Source: Xanthoparmelia taractica (taxonomy: Eukaryota > Ascomycota > Lecanoromycetes > Lecanorales > Parmeliaceae). From it: 64,000 bases of DNA. Location of the stretch: contig MU853183.1 of assembly GCA_033085395.1 (NCBI GenBank), positions 287,832 through 351,831 on the forward strand. Direction: 5' to 3'. Each line of letters opens with the position of its first letter. Within the stretch, counting starts at the first letter, position 1. Positions 1 through 11,460 of this stretch are shown here, in pieces. Made by a program: the position numbers and the translations under genes. Under the pieces are notes generated by a model, which saw nothing but the letters and a program-made list of their open reading frames with translations, searched no databases and was not told the origin of the DNA.

Positions 1-1242
1 ACTTCATCGTCTTCTCGATCATGCCTATGAGTTTCATCAAACTACAGTGCGCCTTTTAGTAAGGTTACGGAAATAGTAGCGATCAATCTACCTCGGATCC
101 CAGCCTCGAAAATGGTCCTTCATGCTTTCCAAGCCCTTGCTCTGATCCCACGTTTCTGGATCTTCTGTTTCCGGGTGGGAGAGAACCATGTTGAAGGTAT
201 TGCCCCCGGTTATTGTGTAGGTCATTGCATGACGCATCTCACCGATCCTAACAAGATTAGACGCTGGCTTTGAATCCTGGGAGCGTATTTGCTTAGTTAG
301 AGGGGATTACCAAACATTCATGCCTGGCTTCTTCAGTATCCAAGAGACATCAGGGTCCTCTCTGATCTTCTTGGTATCTACGGTTGCCCGATAAGCCGCG
401 AATCCTGATTTAAGTGCATCCTTTCCTAAGCCATCTAGTATCGTTCTGCGGGCAACAGAGTTAATGCCTAGGATAGTAGTCGATCAGAACGCGGTCGCTT
501 GAGTTTTGGTAGAGTTCTTTTCACTTACCGTCAGCCGCTACTATTAGGTCTCCTCCGAAAGTAGATCCGTCTTGAAGAGTTAAAGACGGGATGTCGAGGT
601 CAAGATCTATCACCTTGCTCGCAGTAAGGATTCTGACACCAAGCTCCCTGGCCAATATTTGCATCGATTCATGCAAATGAGCCCGGTGGACTACATAGTA
701 TGGAGCCCCGAATGTATTCCGGAAACGGGGAACCAAGTTTGTATAACCAATGACATTGCCGTTCTCCCAACGCCGAAAGGATATGTCTTCTGGCTCGACG
801 ACTTTGCCGTCGAGTATAGGCCCCAGGCCCCATCTTAAAAGTAGCCTACTAACATTTGACGGTACTTGTATTCCGGCACCGACCTGCCATGCTTTCAACC
901 CTAATGTTTAACATTTGGAACTGGGAGGTTCTTACCTCACCAAGGTCAGATGCCTGCTCGAATATAGTGACCGTATGACCTTTGCGTGCCAGCGCAATCC
1001 CGACAGCTAGGCCGCCGAGACCGGCACCGACAACTAAGACATTTAGGACGAGTGAAGAAGGCCCGGTTTCGTCGACTTCGCATATTTCCTTGACTTTGTA
1101 GACTTGCTTGGCGCTTTCCCCCTTTCCGGATAAGGCCTTTAAAAAGTTGAGACTTCGAGTCGGGTAGGACGGGGTCTGAGATTGTGAGCAAGTTCTCTGG
1201 ATAGAGATCCATTGCTCTCACCTCCAATTCACTGTTAGTCAT
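1..1242 (-). CDS. FAD-dependent monooxygenase (salicylate hydroxylase-like), 3' part beyond the window
   Basis: Flavoprotein hydroxylase of the salicylate/PHBH class, which would hydroxylate a small aromatic using FAD and NAD(P)H. The gene runs leftward off the window, so the C-terminus is missing. Exons read from the right: 1242-1222, 1175-936, 883-529, 467-311, 247-92 and 41-<1, all with GT-AG introns that keep frame. Visible motifs are the Rossmann GxGxxG (VGAGLGGLAVG) in exon 2, VGAGIQVPSN in exon 3 (the expected FAD-side loop) and the DG motif region (IVAADG) at the end of exon 3. Exon 5 carries the family-like MTYTITGGNTFNMV. The start is the ATG at 1242; an in-frame ATG at 1275 would add 11 residues. 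No lesion is seen in the part present. The substrate cannot be told; the name is by family resemblance. Confidence 0.82.
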
Positions 1243-2884
1243 GACGCTTTCCCTCTCACCCTTAGAGCTTGGCATTTCTGTTTAGCCCCAGACAAGGTAG
1301 GTATAGAATTATAGGTTCGACGGTACCGTAGTAGCGTTGGTCGCCTTCTCCCGACTCAACCCCGCATTTCCACAACGTATTCTAAAGACGCTAAAACACT
1401 GTCGGGCTCGGATGGTAAGATTACCTGACCTGTGTATCGCAAAATGGTAAGATTACTAAATTCAGTACGCTTCTAAAAGAGACATGTCTCTGCCTCCGCC
1501 TAAGAGATCTCACACTCTATTGCAGTCATCCTTCTCGGCTTAGAGACTTAGTGATATTGGATTGGAGGTTGAGTGGTCTCATATGTAGCATGAATTAATT
1601 GCTTGATTGAATAGGAGAGACGGACTATCTAGCTCGGGGATGGAGAAACGCCAAGACTACGCTAAGACGCTTAGTCAGCTTGCGGCGTAAACGGCCTCCT
1701 ATTGGCTGAATTCCAACAAGTGAGATCTACATCACGTGTTGGCCCGCTTTTCCTGTCCTTTTCAACCATATTGCACAGTAGCAACTACCTTGTAATGCAC
1801 GCATACATTCTTCTTTCTTAATCACTTGTAAAGGGAGCGGCTAGCTATGCTATGACAACAGGGACAGTTTCAATTGGGTGTCATCGCGCATTGGCACAGG
1901 CATTCCATTAGAAATCTAGCATTATTGCAACCTCTTCTTTCCGTGTTTCATGCATGGCCCCGATACTCTTTCCATGCCCGAAATCATCCTCATAAGGCTC
2001 CGCTTACTTCCCTCCATCCAATATTCAAGCTTCCCCCGTCGCCTGCGATTGAACGACGCTGCTTCTCACGATGATAACACTAACCATCGGGGCCCATACC
2101 CGACCCGAGCAGTAACCATGCTCGATCTTTCCGATATGGTGGAGCTGCCTACCGAATTTGATTAGCAAAAAGAACTCCTTCTCAGCCACTGACTCAACAA
2201 ACCAGCTGGACCAGCCAGGCTCTGCGAACCAGAAAGGGGGTTTTTGCCAACATTGCCGTCAACTTTTCTATCAGGTGTCTTCTGTCGCTATTTACCGCGA
2301 AGAGCGGTGGTGGCACCTGTGGTGTTTGTGTCTGACTAATTGCTATACCGGTGCCGTTCGCAATTATCCAATCCTTACGGTCGGCTGCTCGTTGTGGGCC
2401 CACATTCTCGAGGCAGAGCAGTCTTGCTTCCATCATGGCGGGAGTGGAATTTCGGCTAGTTATGATGATTTAGAAAGTGTCAGTGCCTTGGGTCATGAGG
2501 AGAAGAGTGTTGTTGGAGAGAAGCTATGAAAATCGTGGGTAAAAGGGTGGTTATGTACCTAGATATACAAAGAAGGTGGTGGGCCAAACGTGTAGAAGAT
2601 GTTAGAACGGAAATGATCAACAGGTTGACAGGTATAGTCCAGGACAAAGGTCCGAACGATGTAAGAATGGTATAGAAAGCGGTCGAAAGTTTGCGTTACA
2701 GCTCTTTCATACCATCGGCTGATTGTAGTTTGTAGGTCTACAAAGCAGAACGATGGCTGCTTGCTTGATAAACACACCACATCTGAGGGATTGACGCAAC
2801 TAGCTCTCTGAAATGTGACCGGGAAGATCACCCCTGCGCGGCCGAAGGGAGCGCCAACCTTTCCCGTCGTTCTGAAACTAACTG
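1243..2884. other. Mostly non-coding stretch with a possible degraded HET-domain fragment
   Basis: No intact gene is visible. On the + strand, 2158-2529 is open for 123 codons and reads FCQHCRQLFYQ, then about 45 residues later YPILTVGCSLWAHIL. That spacing recalls the start of fungal HET-domain proteins (a Cys-x-x-Cys pair, then a GCxLC-like element), but the rest of the HET domain is absent. This is suggestive only. Confidence 0.2.
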
Positions 2885-3318
2885 CTAACCCTCCCTATCC
2901 ACAAGCGCCAACGTTTGATCAATGCAAGATATGTTCAAGGCGTTGTACTGGGCGCAATACAAACATACTGTGGCATGGCTGCAGACGTAAACAAGCTCTG
3001 CAAGACCTTGCTGGTTTAGGTTGCTCACAGCAGCGAGGCGTGCCGCCCAATTCCGGTGAGCTCGGAAGATACTAACGCCGTCCTCTGGACGATCCAGCAA
3101 CTCCTCCCATGTATCCAGGGAAATGAAGTCGCTTTTTCCAGCTTTGCCGGTGCCTTGAGTATGGGGACAGGGTTTGAGATCCGTGGCACTGCCAATTCGG
3201 TTCAGCTTTCCGAAATTGATGGCGAGGATATCGAGGTCGGCGACCCAGTGTCCTCTGTCACGGACCGAGATTATCGTTTCTACAAACCGCACATCCCGAA
3301 TCCACTGTCCGCATCAAG
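2885..3318 (-). CDS. Hypothetical fungal protein, 3' exon or relic
   Basis: An open frame on the minus strand ends at 2885. Its residues include VRDRGHWVADLDIL, TWEELLDRPEDGVSIFRAHRNW and ARLAAV. This pattern (advance through 'W-V-A-D-x-D', then 'W-x-E-L-L-D', then 'R-A-x-x-N-W-x-A-R-L-A') resembles uncharacterised fungal proteins I half recognise, but I cannot name a domain. No ATG opens the frame; a cag acceptor just upstream of TGGATTCGGG near 3318 would make this a terminal exon, and I did not find a convincing upstream exon. It may be a fragment like its neighbours. Confidence 0.33.
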
Positions 3319-3712
3319 CCTAGGTTTTTTGGTAGGGTCCATTTGGTGGACGACAGATGCAGGGTGGTTCCCTTGAAATTTTTTTCTCACACCATGTTGT
3401 ACGGCTCGTGCATGATAACCACTGAGGGTGTCCTTGAGTGGACGTATCTCAGGGTCCTTGGGAGAAGCCTAGCCAGTGACTACCCTCCATAATAAGTGTC
3501 GTACAGACAGCGGCCTAACTCGCGCTACATATTTCCTTGCAACGACCTCCGCTTAGTGTTCGCGCAGTCGGATCATGGGCACAGAATTGAAGCCCATACA
3601 TATAGTGCTCTCGAAGCCACGTGTTCCCCGCATGTGCGCATGTATCTGAAACAGCGACTAGATCATGAGACACACTAACCCATAGTCCCACTATTCGATT
3701 AAGTCAAGATCC

Positions 3713-4833
3713 GTGGTAAGAAAATCGTTGATGAATCAATCCTTCCAGATAAGCCAAGCTCTCGCCCTTTCGGCACTTGGGATCGCTTTCTGCCGAAGAG
3801 CCCCTGCGTCAGACGGCAAGGCAGTCTACAATCTGGGAAAGCGGGCAACGAACGTTGTGTCGACCGATCAGCTCGCAACCGTTGAATTTGAGGATCTCCA
3901 GACCAAAGGGAGTCGAACCCTGCATGCGGATCTCGTCATCGTTGCAGATGGCCAGAACTCCATCGTCCGCGAAAAGTTCATGCCTGGCCAAGGAGAACAA
4001 CCGTATGCAGGATATGTTGTTTAGCGGGGTACAGTGCCCGAAAAAGACGTGTCGGAAGCCACGAGGAAGCTATTCGATGAGAGATTCAATATTTTTGCAA
4101 TATCGCGTGGATATATAGGAGGGTATGTTTGGCCCCCATAGCACATCTTGGTCCCAGACAAGCATACTCACACATCAGCAGTTATGCAATTCCGGGAGAA
4201 GCCGGCACCCTCGAAGCTGGAGAACGCTTCATCAACTACGTCTGGTATGACAACTGCCCGGCTGGCTCCAAGGACTTCAAGGAAAATCTTACCGATGCAG
4301 AGGGCCGCACACATCGAAACACGCTCCCCATGGGTAGAATGAAATCAGAGACATGGCAAAAACAAAAGGATTACGGTGCCCATGTTATGACACCATGCTT
4401 CCTCGAATTGGTCAATAAAACGACGCTGCCATTCGTCTCGACGATCCGAGACCACTTGTCCACGCAGGCATCATTCCTCGACGGAAAGGTCCTATTTGTA
4501 GGGGAAGCCCTCACGTTAATGCGCCCTCATACGGGCATGAGTTTCAACCACAGTGCCGTCAACTGCTTGACCCTGCAGAAGGTCTTGCGAGGTGAATTGA
4601 CGCTGGGAGACTGGGAATGCGAAGTATTACAGTGGGCTGAATGGAACTCGTTGCTGGCTACGGCTCTAGGCTCTTACTATCTACGCCATGTCTGGAACCC
4701 TGTCTTTATCCTGAGCGTCATACGGTTGATACTTGCGCTACTGCGTCATAGGCTTGTAAAATTGCTGCGTCCTTTTCGCGCGAGGCTTGACATTTTTATG
4801 TCCTTGAATTGGCAAGCTGGTTACCTACATTGA
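3713..4833 (+). pseudogene. Broken FAD monooxygenase (2,6-dihydroxypyridine hydroxylase-like)
   Basis: C-terminal two thirds of a fungal FAD monooxygenase. The reading frame gives LHADLVIVADGQNS (the DG motif) and YAGYVV, followed by TAG at 4022-4024 and then, in the same frame, RGTVPEKDVSEATRKLF. Family members read YAGYVxWRGTVPE here, so the TAG sits exactly at the expected Trp codon (TGG to TAG). After GYIGG a GT-AG intron at about 4124-4179 rejoins SYAIPGEAGTLEAG. The rest continues to 4833 with FVGEALTLMRPHTGMSFNHSA, the second FAD-binding motif. The N-terminal 130 or so residues with the GxGxxG Rossmann motif are not found upstream. The nonsense codon plus missing N-terminus argue for a pseudogene. 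TGG to TAG equals CpA to TpA on the other strand, the RIP direction. Confidence 0.75.
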
Positions 4834-5345
4834 GGCCTGCCCTTCGTAACGTAGAGAAGTACTTTGGGTTTCGACGCAAAGGTTGGTGCCGATATTGTAC
4901 TATTTTATATGGAACGCTTGCTGAGAGGAACCACCGCCCCACAATCCGCAGACTTAAAGAGCTACTCATCATCTTCTGTTTCTCTAGCGCGAAATTCTTT
5001 TTCCGGGATACAGTTTCAGACAACGATCTTCCTCACTGGCCAAAAACACATTGCTGGTTTGTCATTTGTAACTCGATAGCCGGTGCAAAGTAGTCAGCAG
5101 AGCGGATTCGCAGTTTGGGAGCGAAAGTGAGCCCCAGAGATCTTGTTGATGAAGATGACAGGCGATAGACAAGTCTAGCTTATACTTTCTTTCTCGAATT
5201 CAATTTCTATCTTCTTACTATTAAATTAAATAAATAATCCATCTATGGGCATTACCATAAATTCAAGCCTGGCTTTTGCACTATCCAAGAGAAATCAGTC
5301 ATGTATTATTACGATGAAAACCTTCGCGTCTCCCCCATCTTATAT
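4834..5345. other. Intergenic, no gene seen
   Basis: About 500 bases between the monooxygenase relic and the 3' end of the CHAT-NLR gene. It contains an AT-rich patch near 5210-5260. No coding signal, RNA gene or repeat recognised. Confidence 0.5.
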
Positions 5346-8300
5346 CTAGCTTTCATCCTGCTCCTTCACACGTATCCGCTCTATACCCTCAGTAATCAAT
5401 CTCTCCAGCCTCCTCGACCATTCCGCTGCGCTCAGCAGATTCCGAATCTGTATTTCCGGCGCACCCTGAGCCCGCAACCACCCCTCAACATCACCTATGC
5501 CAGCCTGCTCCATCGCTTCCACAAACTCAAGGCAGTCGCTGTCCTGGGCGTTCCTTGTAGGATCTTGTTCAACCGCCTTGAACTTAACCAGCACTTCCAG
5601 AAACCTCTTCTGACTTTCCATCTGATCCATCGGCAGCCAACGCGGCCCGCACTCTCTGAGTATGCGAATGAGCTCCGTAAGATGGTACAGAGCGCGGTCG
5701 AAGTCCTGCGCCGCTGCGTTTGTCTGCCACAGCTCCACGTGGGTTTGAGCCGCGCTCCGCCAATCTCCTTTGTCCTTTGCGGACTCGAGCTCTTCAATCT
5801 GCCACTTGCTGTCCTGGACCCGTTGCAGTTGCGCTGCTATGTCGTTGCACGGTGGGAAGTAGCGTTTCCAGTAGCCCATGCCCTCGATACCGGCTTTGTC
5901 CTGAGAGTCTGAGATGCCTTGGAAGGCCGTGTTGATTTGCGGGAGGTAGAGCGAGTCGATCAACGAGGCGTCTTTGGTGGCGAGGATCCGCTCTTTCAGC
6001 CAAGGCCAGGCGGAATGGCGGGCTCGAGCCCAAGATGCCAGGACACTGTGCTGGGACGCGCTTGTACGGTTAAGGGTCGGTGTATCTGGTACTGTACCAA
6101 GAAGACTCTGCACGTCAACTGTTTCAGCGTGCGCGGTCGAAGGAGCAACAGATTCTGGCCCAAAGTACTCGATATCGGTATCTTTCAGCTTTTCCCATGC
6201 TTCCTCAGCTGCAGCTTCATTTCCATCAATCAAAGCCTCCACCGCTTGAAAACGAAAAACCATGCCCTTGAAGGGAATGTCGGAACCCTCAAATCTCCCA
6301 TATCTTGATTCCGAAGCCTCGACGATAGATAATGACATAGCCAACATCTGTCGTATTCGTTCCCTGTCAAGCCAACCCCATGACGCTGCGAAAGTGGTCA
6401 GATGAAGAGACAAGTTTAGCGCGAAGCTGCGGTCTCCTGGGGGCACTTCAAAGCCCTGACACCTTCGCAGATAAATGTCGAGGGTTTCCTCTACATACTT
6501 CGCTAGCAGTTCTTGCTCAGGCATTGACATCATAAGCCGACTGGGTCCCAAATATGACACAAGGAGCTCTTTTGGCCAAGAGCTAAGCTCGATGGGGGAT
6601 TCTGGGAGGCAGCACATATGGTAACAAGTAAGCATATTGTACATTGTTCCTCTCATCTCTTGGCCCATTTGCGGTCCATTGAATCCGAATAGAGTAAACA
6701 TTATTGTTCTGGCTTTGTCTCCAAGGGCAACCGTGTCGACAAAAGCCTGCGCATTTGCTGTCCGTATGGAAGAAGTGGATCCAAACGGTTGAGACGTTGC
6801 CTCGGAACCCATGAATTGCAGAGCTTTCATGATCTCTCGGTGGCACAATGGAGGCCCCTGGAACTCATGAACCCGTCGCATTTGTCGTAGCGACAATGTG
6901 AGAAGCGGATGAATCGAAGACAAATTGCGATTAGGTCCAGGTCCTCTCGCCCCAATTTTCCAACCACCACAGTCACACAAACACAAGATGAATTTATCTA
7001 AACGATCTTCCAGATGGACACCAGCTGTGTTCCGTAGTTTTTTCAAATAATCATCTAACAACAATGTGCCCCGGTGCCAAAAGTCCGCTAAACAACATAG
7101 CATGTCTCGAAATTCGGGGAAGCGGTCGAAGGTGGTCCTGAAGTGAAGCATGAACTTGACGTCGGCGATGCTTGGTGGCTTCCCTGGCGCGAATAACGGA
7201 ACTCTTATGTCACCAAAATGCAGTTCGTCGTAAAACTCTTTGAGGGACAGGTTCATTTCCGCAACCTGCGGAAGAACAAGCTTCAAGGCTAAGGGTATAC
7301 GCTGCAATATATTGACGATATTTGCCAGCGAATCGAGCTCCTTCTGATTTGTCAGATCAACAGTCCTACCTTCTTTTCGAAAAATATCTTTGGACAGCTG
7401 TAAAGCAGCGGGCAAATCGAGACCCGCGAGAGGGAAAAGGCCTCCGTTGAGGAAGCCAAAATGCTCGTCCCACCAAACTTCACCTAACACGCCTGTCAAG
7501 ACGACCTTGGGCGGTTGAGCTGATTCATCTTCGGCGGTTGACTTTCTGATTTGACGGAGAAGGTCGGATACGTAGGTCTGAACGACTTCGAAACCTTCGT
7601 TGAAGACTTTCGCATAGACGTGATCCAAGCCATCCAGAATGACGATACTATTCACCTGGCGCATCTTCCGGATCATGGGATTGGGTGAGGCTGCAGTATC
7701 TGAGTACTGTCTTGATATTTCGCCAACATTTCCAATCTGATCTTCTATCTGCTTCTCAATGGCTGCAATCGTAGGATCTATCAGCAAATCGACATATACA
7801 ACTAAGTCATAGCCGTCTGTTTTGCGCCACGTCTCAACAGCGTGTCTCATCATGACGGATTTACCTACGCCTCGAGAACCATGGAGGAACACCACATCCG
7901 AGTCCGCAAGCATTCTTTCTAGACGTAAGATATCGTATTCTCTGCCGATGACGTGGTCATCTGAATCTGCCGGGGTCAAGCCCAAAGCAGCACCAAAGCC
8001 GGACTTTAACGGGGCTAAGGAAGCCTGGGGCCCATCAACTTGCATCTCCTTACCCGCAACATATACCACCGATATGAACCAGTCTTTCACTTCCAGTCTC
8101 ATGCCCAGCCTCGCTTGACGTAGGGGATTCTCCCTGAGTACATGACGAGCTTTACTGGCCGCGGACGAAAAAGTCAATCGCTGTAAGAAGAGGTGTCTGT
8201 AGAATGACGCGAAAAACGGCGCTGCGGAGCTGCTTAGGAATTTGTACGACATCGCAAGGATATTGGATACCTCATGCTTGGCGAAGACTTCCGCCAAGTT

Positions 8301-9337
8301 CGCATTCATTCCTTTGTCGGAGCGGGCGCTGTCGCATGCATTGAGGACCGCACATTCTATTTTGTGGGACTGGAGTAGCCTAGCAATTTCTTCTGCAGGG
8401 ATGAGTTCGAGACTCGTGAGGGATTTCGACGAAGCGAATCTCAGACATGCTGTCGGTATCCTGTTGACGTGATGTCAATAATGGTATCGTACATTGACGG
8501 CATCACAGCCATCACGTACCTTTTTCCGTCTTGCTGAACTTTATTGGCGATCTTCCCGTGCACATCGAAATGTACGAGATGATAATGACGAGTCACTGCC
8601 CTTCCGGTAGACCGTGATAAGTGTTTTTGAAAAGCCGCAAAGATGCCTGGTCTGACCACTTCTATATTTAAGGAGTAGTCCAGCTTCAGCTGCTGGAGCT
8701 CCCTTTGAATCGTAAAGAACACATTCGTCGTTACCGATGGGTCAATGTCTTGGTAAGACGTTCCGTTGACCTCAGTATCTCTTGCGAGAACAAGAAGTAC
8801 GTTGATTGAGGGGCGGCTGTGGCCTCCAGAAGTTACGTCAACCTTTCTGACCAACCTGCTTTCAAACCCTGCTTGCACTCGACGGCGTATTATAATCTCT
8901 CCGAAGCGCGTCGGCCACAAAGATGGCGCCTCGAGCAACTCCCAATGTAGACGGTGGATCCCATTACGGTCTGGCTTCGTCCGCTCCTGAGCCTCGTAAA
9001 TATCTATCTCTAGGATGAGAGACCTTTCCTCATCACCACCATCAAAGACACAGTCTAGGCAAAGCTGGCCAAGTAAATTTGCACCATAGCCATCAATCAG
9101 ACTCGCCGCGGTCCGAGCCTTCTTCTCTTCCAACGGTTCTTGACTGGCATATTTCTCAACGTACCATCTGCACTGCGTTTCTTCGTCACCGGTGAACGGG
9201 TCGACGATTTTCACTGCCTTTTGAATGATCTGGCCATTGTACGCGATATCAACGAGGCATTGGTGTTCATCTGCTGGATTTCCGGCAGATGAGGCGCACT
9301 CCGAGATCACCAGGTGTTTGGCTGGAGATCCTGACAT
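5346..9337 (-). CDS. Fungal NLR with N-terminal CHAT caspase-like protease and NB-ARC-like ATPase (1310 aa)
   Basis: Two exons, 9337-8520 and 8460-5346, split by a 59-nt GT-AG intron (8519-8461), give 1310 residues. The N-terminal part carries a CHAT protease signature: LVHFDVHGK with the catalytic His at about 260, and VLNACDSA with the catalytic Cys at about 315. The intron lies between them, so neither frame alone shows the dyad. An NB-ARC-like ATPase follows: Walker A GSRGVGKS at about 467-474, Walker B IVILDGLD at about 545-552, then FPLAGLDL and RIPLAL, matching the later NB-ARC motifs. The C-terminal 500 or so residues are helical and may be TPR-like, but no clear repeat is seen. Inference: a cytoplasmic sensor whose oligomerisation turns on the protease. 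It is divergent to the gasdermin-like gene with 566 bases between the two starts, a known pairing in fungi. No lesion seen. Confidence 0.9.
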
Positions 9338-9903
9338 CAGGAGCGGTTGATTGTCATATGACTTCTAGAGGGTGAAGAGGCGGCGTTGTCCGAAGGGTCG
9401 CTGGTCTCAATCTTTTCCAAGAAAAATGGCTCTTGCTATGCAACCAAGTGATGCAGGCGATGTCCTTGTATGAGTGCTCCAAACAGTAAGTTTTTCTTTT
9501 TACAACAGTAAACATTAGCTATCGCTCCTCGGTCGGTAGCATCGTCGCAGCAGCAGCTCTAAGGATCCAAGCAAGTCGATCTTTCTCCTTGCTATTACTC
9601 CGTAGAGAATCGAAAGGCGGGATTTTTGAAGAGTCAATCGGCTTATGGAGGGGAATGTGGCCGCAGTTGGGGGCCAAACCTTCTAGCGCTTACTGGGGCG
9701 CTGAAAGAAGTAATGTTGTATAGTGCCTACATCGCCGTCCCCTGATGCGGCCTCTATTACCCACCTTTGGCGTTTTCATCTAAGCTAAAGTGTGCATCAA
9801 ATCTCACCACCGCCCTTGTCATTATCCAAGTAAGAGCTCTCGTCTCCAAGATCATCAGCCACCATCATCGCAGTACAATCACCGAAAACAAGAGAAGAGA
9901 AAA
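9338..9903. promoter_or_regulatory. Shared divergent promoter region of the CHAT-NLR and gasdermin genes
   Basis: 566 bases between the two ATGs, with the genes facing away from each other. The gasdermin side ends in an A-rich leader directly before its ATG, as is common in filamentous fungi. No individual operator can be named. Shared regulation is inferred from the geometry only. Confidence 0.5.
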
Positions 9904-10794
9904 ATGAAACGCAACCGCTTCTTTGTCCTGCCCTACTCGCTCCACAAATCGCACATCCCGCACCTCATGGGCCGTATCGTTCTTGACCCCTTCGATCCAC
10001 TCCGCCGTTTCGCCCCAGACCCTTCACACGACGGCTTCAATCCCGAGGACATTGTGCCATATATATGTCCCGAACCTATACCATACCGCAGTCGCAAGGA
10101 TGTGATACGTGCAGCTAGTAGCGTTACACTACAGGGCAGTCTCGCGTCCTATTTCGGGGTGCATGCGGACAGCCATGGCAGTCAGAGCGTCGAGTTTGAA
10201 AGCGATGTCGTAAAGCGTTACCAGATGATTAACAACGTTGTTGTTTTCCAGAAACTGATGGCGGATGGTAGGTACAGCGCGCTCGTTGAGAAATTGTGGG
10301 ACGAGGCCAAGGCGGACGGTGTACTCTTAGTGACGGGGTTTCTAAGTACCAAAATGACGCGCTGGACCACGTCGGCAGGACGTGGGAATGGGGTAGGGGT
10401 TAACATGGAGGTGCCTGCGGGAGAGCTGCTGGGCGCGCCCATCGATGGTAATCCCGGGATGGATGTTTCGCTCTCAAGGGAAGCTGGGCATGATATGACG
10501 GGCCAAGTGGACGTCGAAGAGATATTTGCGGTCGCTTACGATGTCATTAAGCATAAGCATGCGCTCGACAAGAAAGCTAAACATTGGGTGGCGACGACTA
10601 CGGTCCTTGGTGACGAAAAGAGGACGAAGGCGGGTCATTTGGCTTTTGGTGAGGAGGACAGTGAGGAGGAGATCGAGTATCATCCAGAGACAGAGGAAGA
10701 TCAGACTTCAACTTTCGTTCTAGAGAGCAGTGTTCTGCCGGATGCTGTTAAGAGCACCGGGAAGCCGGGCTTCCTTGATTTCGACAACAAATGA
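9904..10794 (+). CDS. Gasdermin-like pore-forming protein (296 aa)
   Basis: Single exon. The ATG at 9904 is preceded by AAA; the upstream open frame has no ATG. Segments match the fungal/bacterial gasdermin pattern: an N-terminal MGRIVLDPFDP near residues 22-32, VLLVTGF near 140-146, a Gly-rich stretch then NMEVPAGELLGAPI near 157-170, and EEIFAVAYDVI near 205-215, followed by a basic helix (KHKHALDKKAKHW). The last 60 residues form an acidic tail (EEDSEEEIEYHPETEED). In known fungal gasdermins a short C-terminal piece of about 30-50 residues inhibits the pore domain until it is cleaved, so this tail is the likely inhibitory segment. The size fits the family (about 250-300 aa). The neighbour on the other strand is a protease-NLR, the expected activator. 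It would act at the plasma membrane as a cell-death executioner. Identification is by pattern memory, not a search. Confidence 0.8.
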   Translation: MKRNRFFVLPYSLHKSHIPHLMGRIVLDPFDPLRRFAPDPSHDGFNPEDIVPYICPEPIPYRSRKDVIRAASSVTLQGSLASYFGVHADSHGSQSVEFESDVVKRYQMINNVVVFQKLMADGRYSALVEKLWDEAKADGVLLVTGFLSTKMTRWTTSAGRGNGVGVNMEVPAGELLGAPIDGNPGMDVSLSREAGHDMTGQVDVEEIFAVAYDVIKHKHALDKKAKHWVATTTVLGDEKRTKAGHLAFGEEDSEEEIEYHPETEEDQTSTFVLESSVLPDAVKSTGKPGFLDFDNK

Positions 10795-11460
10795 AAGGCT
10801 TTGGTGGGGAAATAAAGAGGTTGGCGGGAACGACCCTCTACTGTCTCTAAGCTGTCTGTCCAAGGTCATTGAGCTCGTAGTCCGTACTTTCCCTAACCAG
10901 ATTCGCCATTTCATAGATAATACATGAGTAAGATCTTTCAAGCAATTCGATGTGGTGATGTACGGTATACCGGTCTCTGTGGATATTGTAGATAGTAATC
11001 TGTGGTTCAACTTCTCTCATGTAAAAATCCTAATCCTTCCTGTGTTAATGTTATCGTCTCTGGGAGTCTTTAAGGTTGACTTACGGTCAATAAATCCATG
11101 GCCTGATGCATTTTGCTCACGCTGAAAGCCAAATGCTTGGCATATCTAGGCAGAAAATTCTTGTCAGCGCTGATTCTGACTACAACTTCATGAACATTCG
11201 TCTGCAGATGCTGAATAAGTGACATGATCGATTGAACAGCCAATGAGTAGTACTTGTCTGAATTCCATATAGAGAACCTTTGCTACATTGACTGCGCCAC
11301 CACTCTCTGATTACATGCCTCAATTTTCCAATCCCCAGGCCTTCTTTCACCTTGCCTACTTTCCAGCCTCATCTCTGGAGAGAAATCTTTCACTCAGTGG
11401 AGACCCGTATTCTGAGTGGTTGTGAGGTCAGTATATAATTTCTTTTGCAGTAAGTAATAC
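10795..11460. other. Intergenic, no gene seen
   Basis: 666 bases after the gasdermin stop. I see no supported ORF, tRNA or repeat. It separates the gasdermin gene from the 3' end of the NLR relic. Confidence 0.5.
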
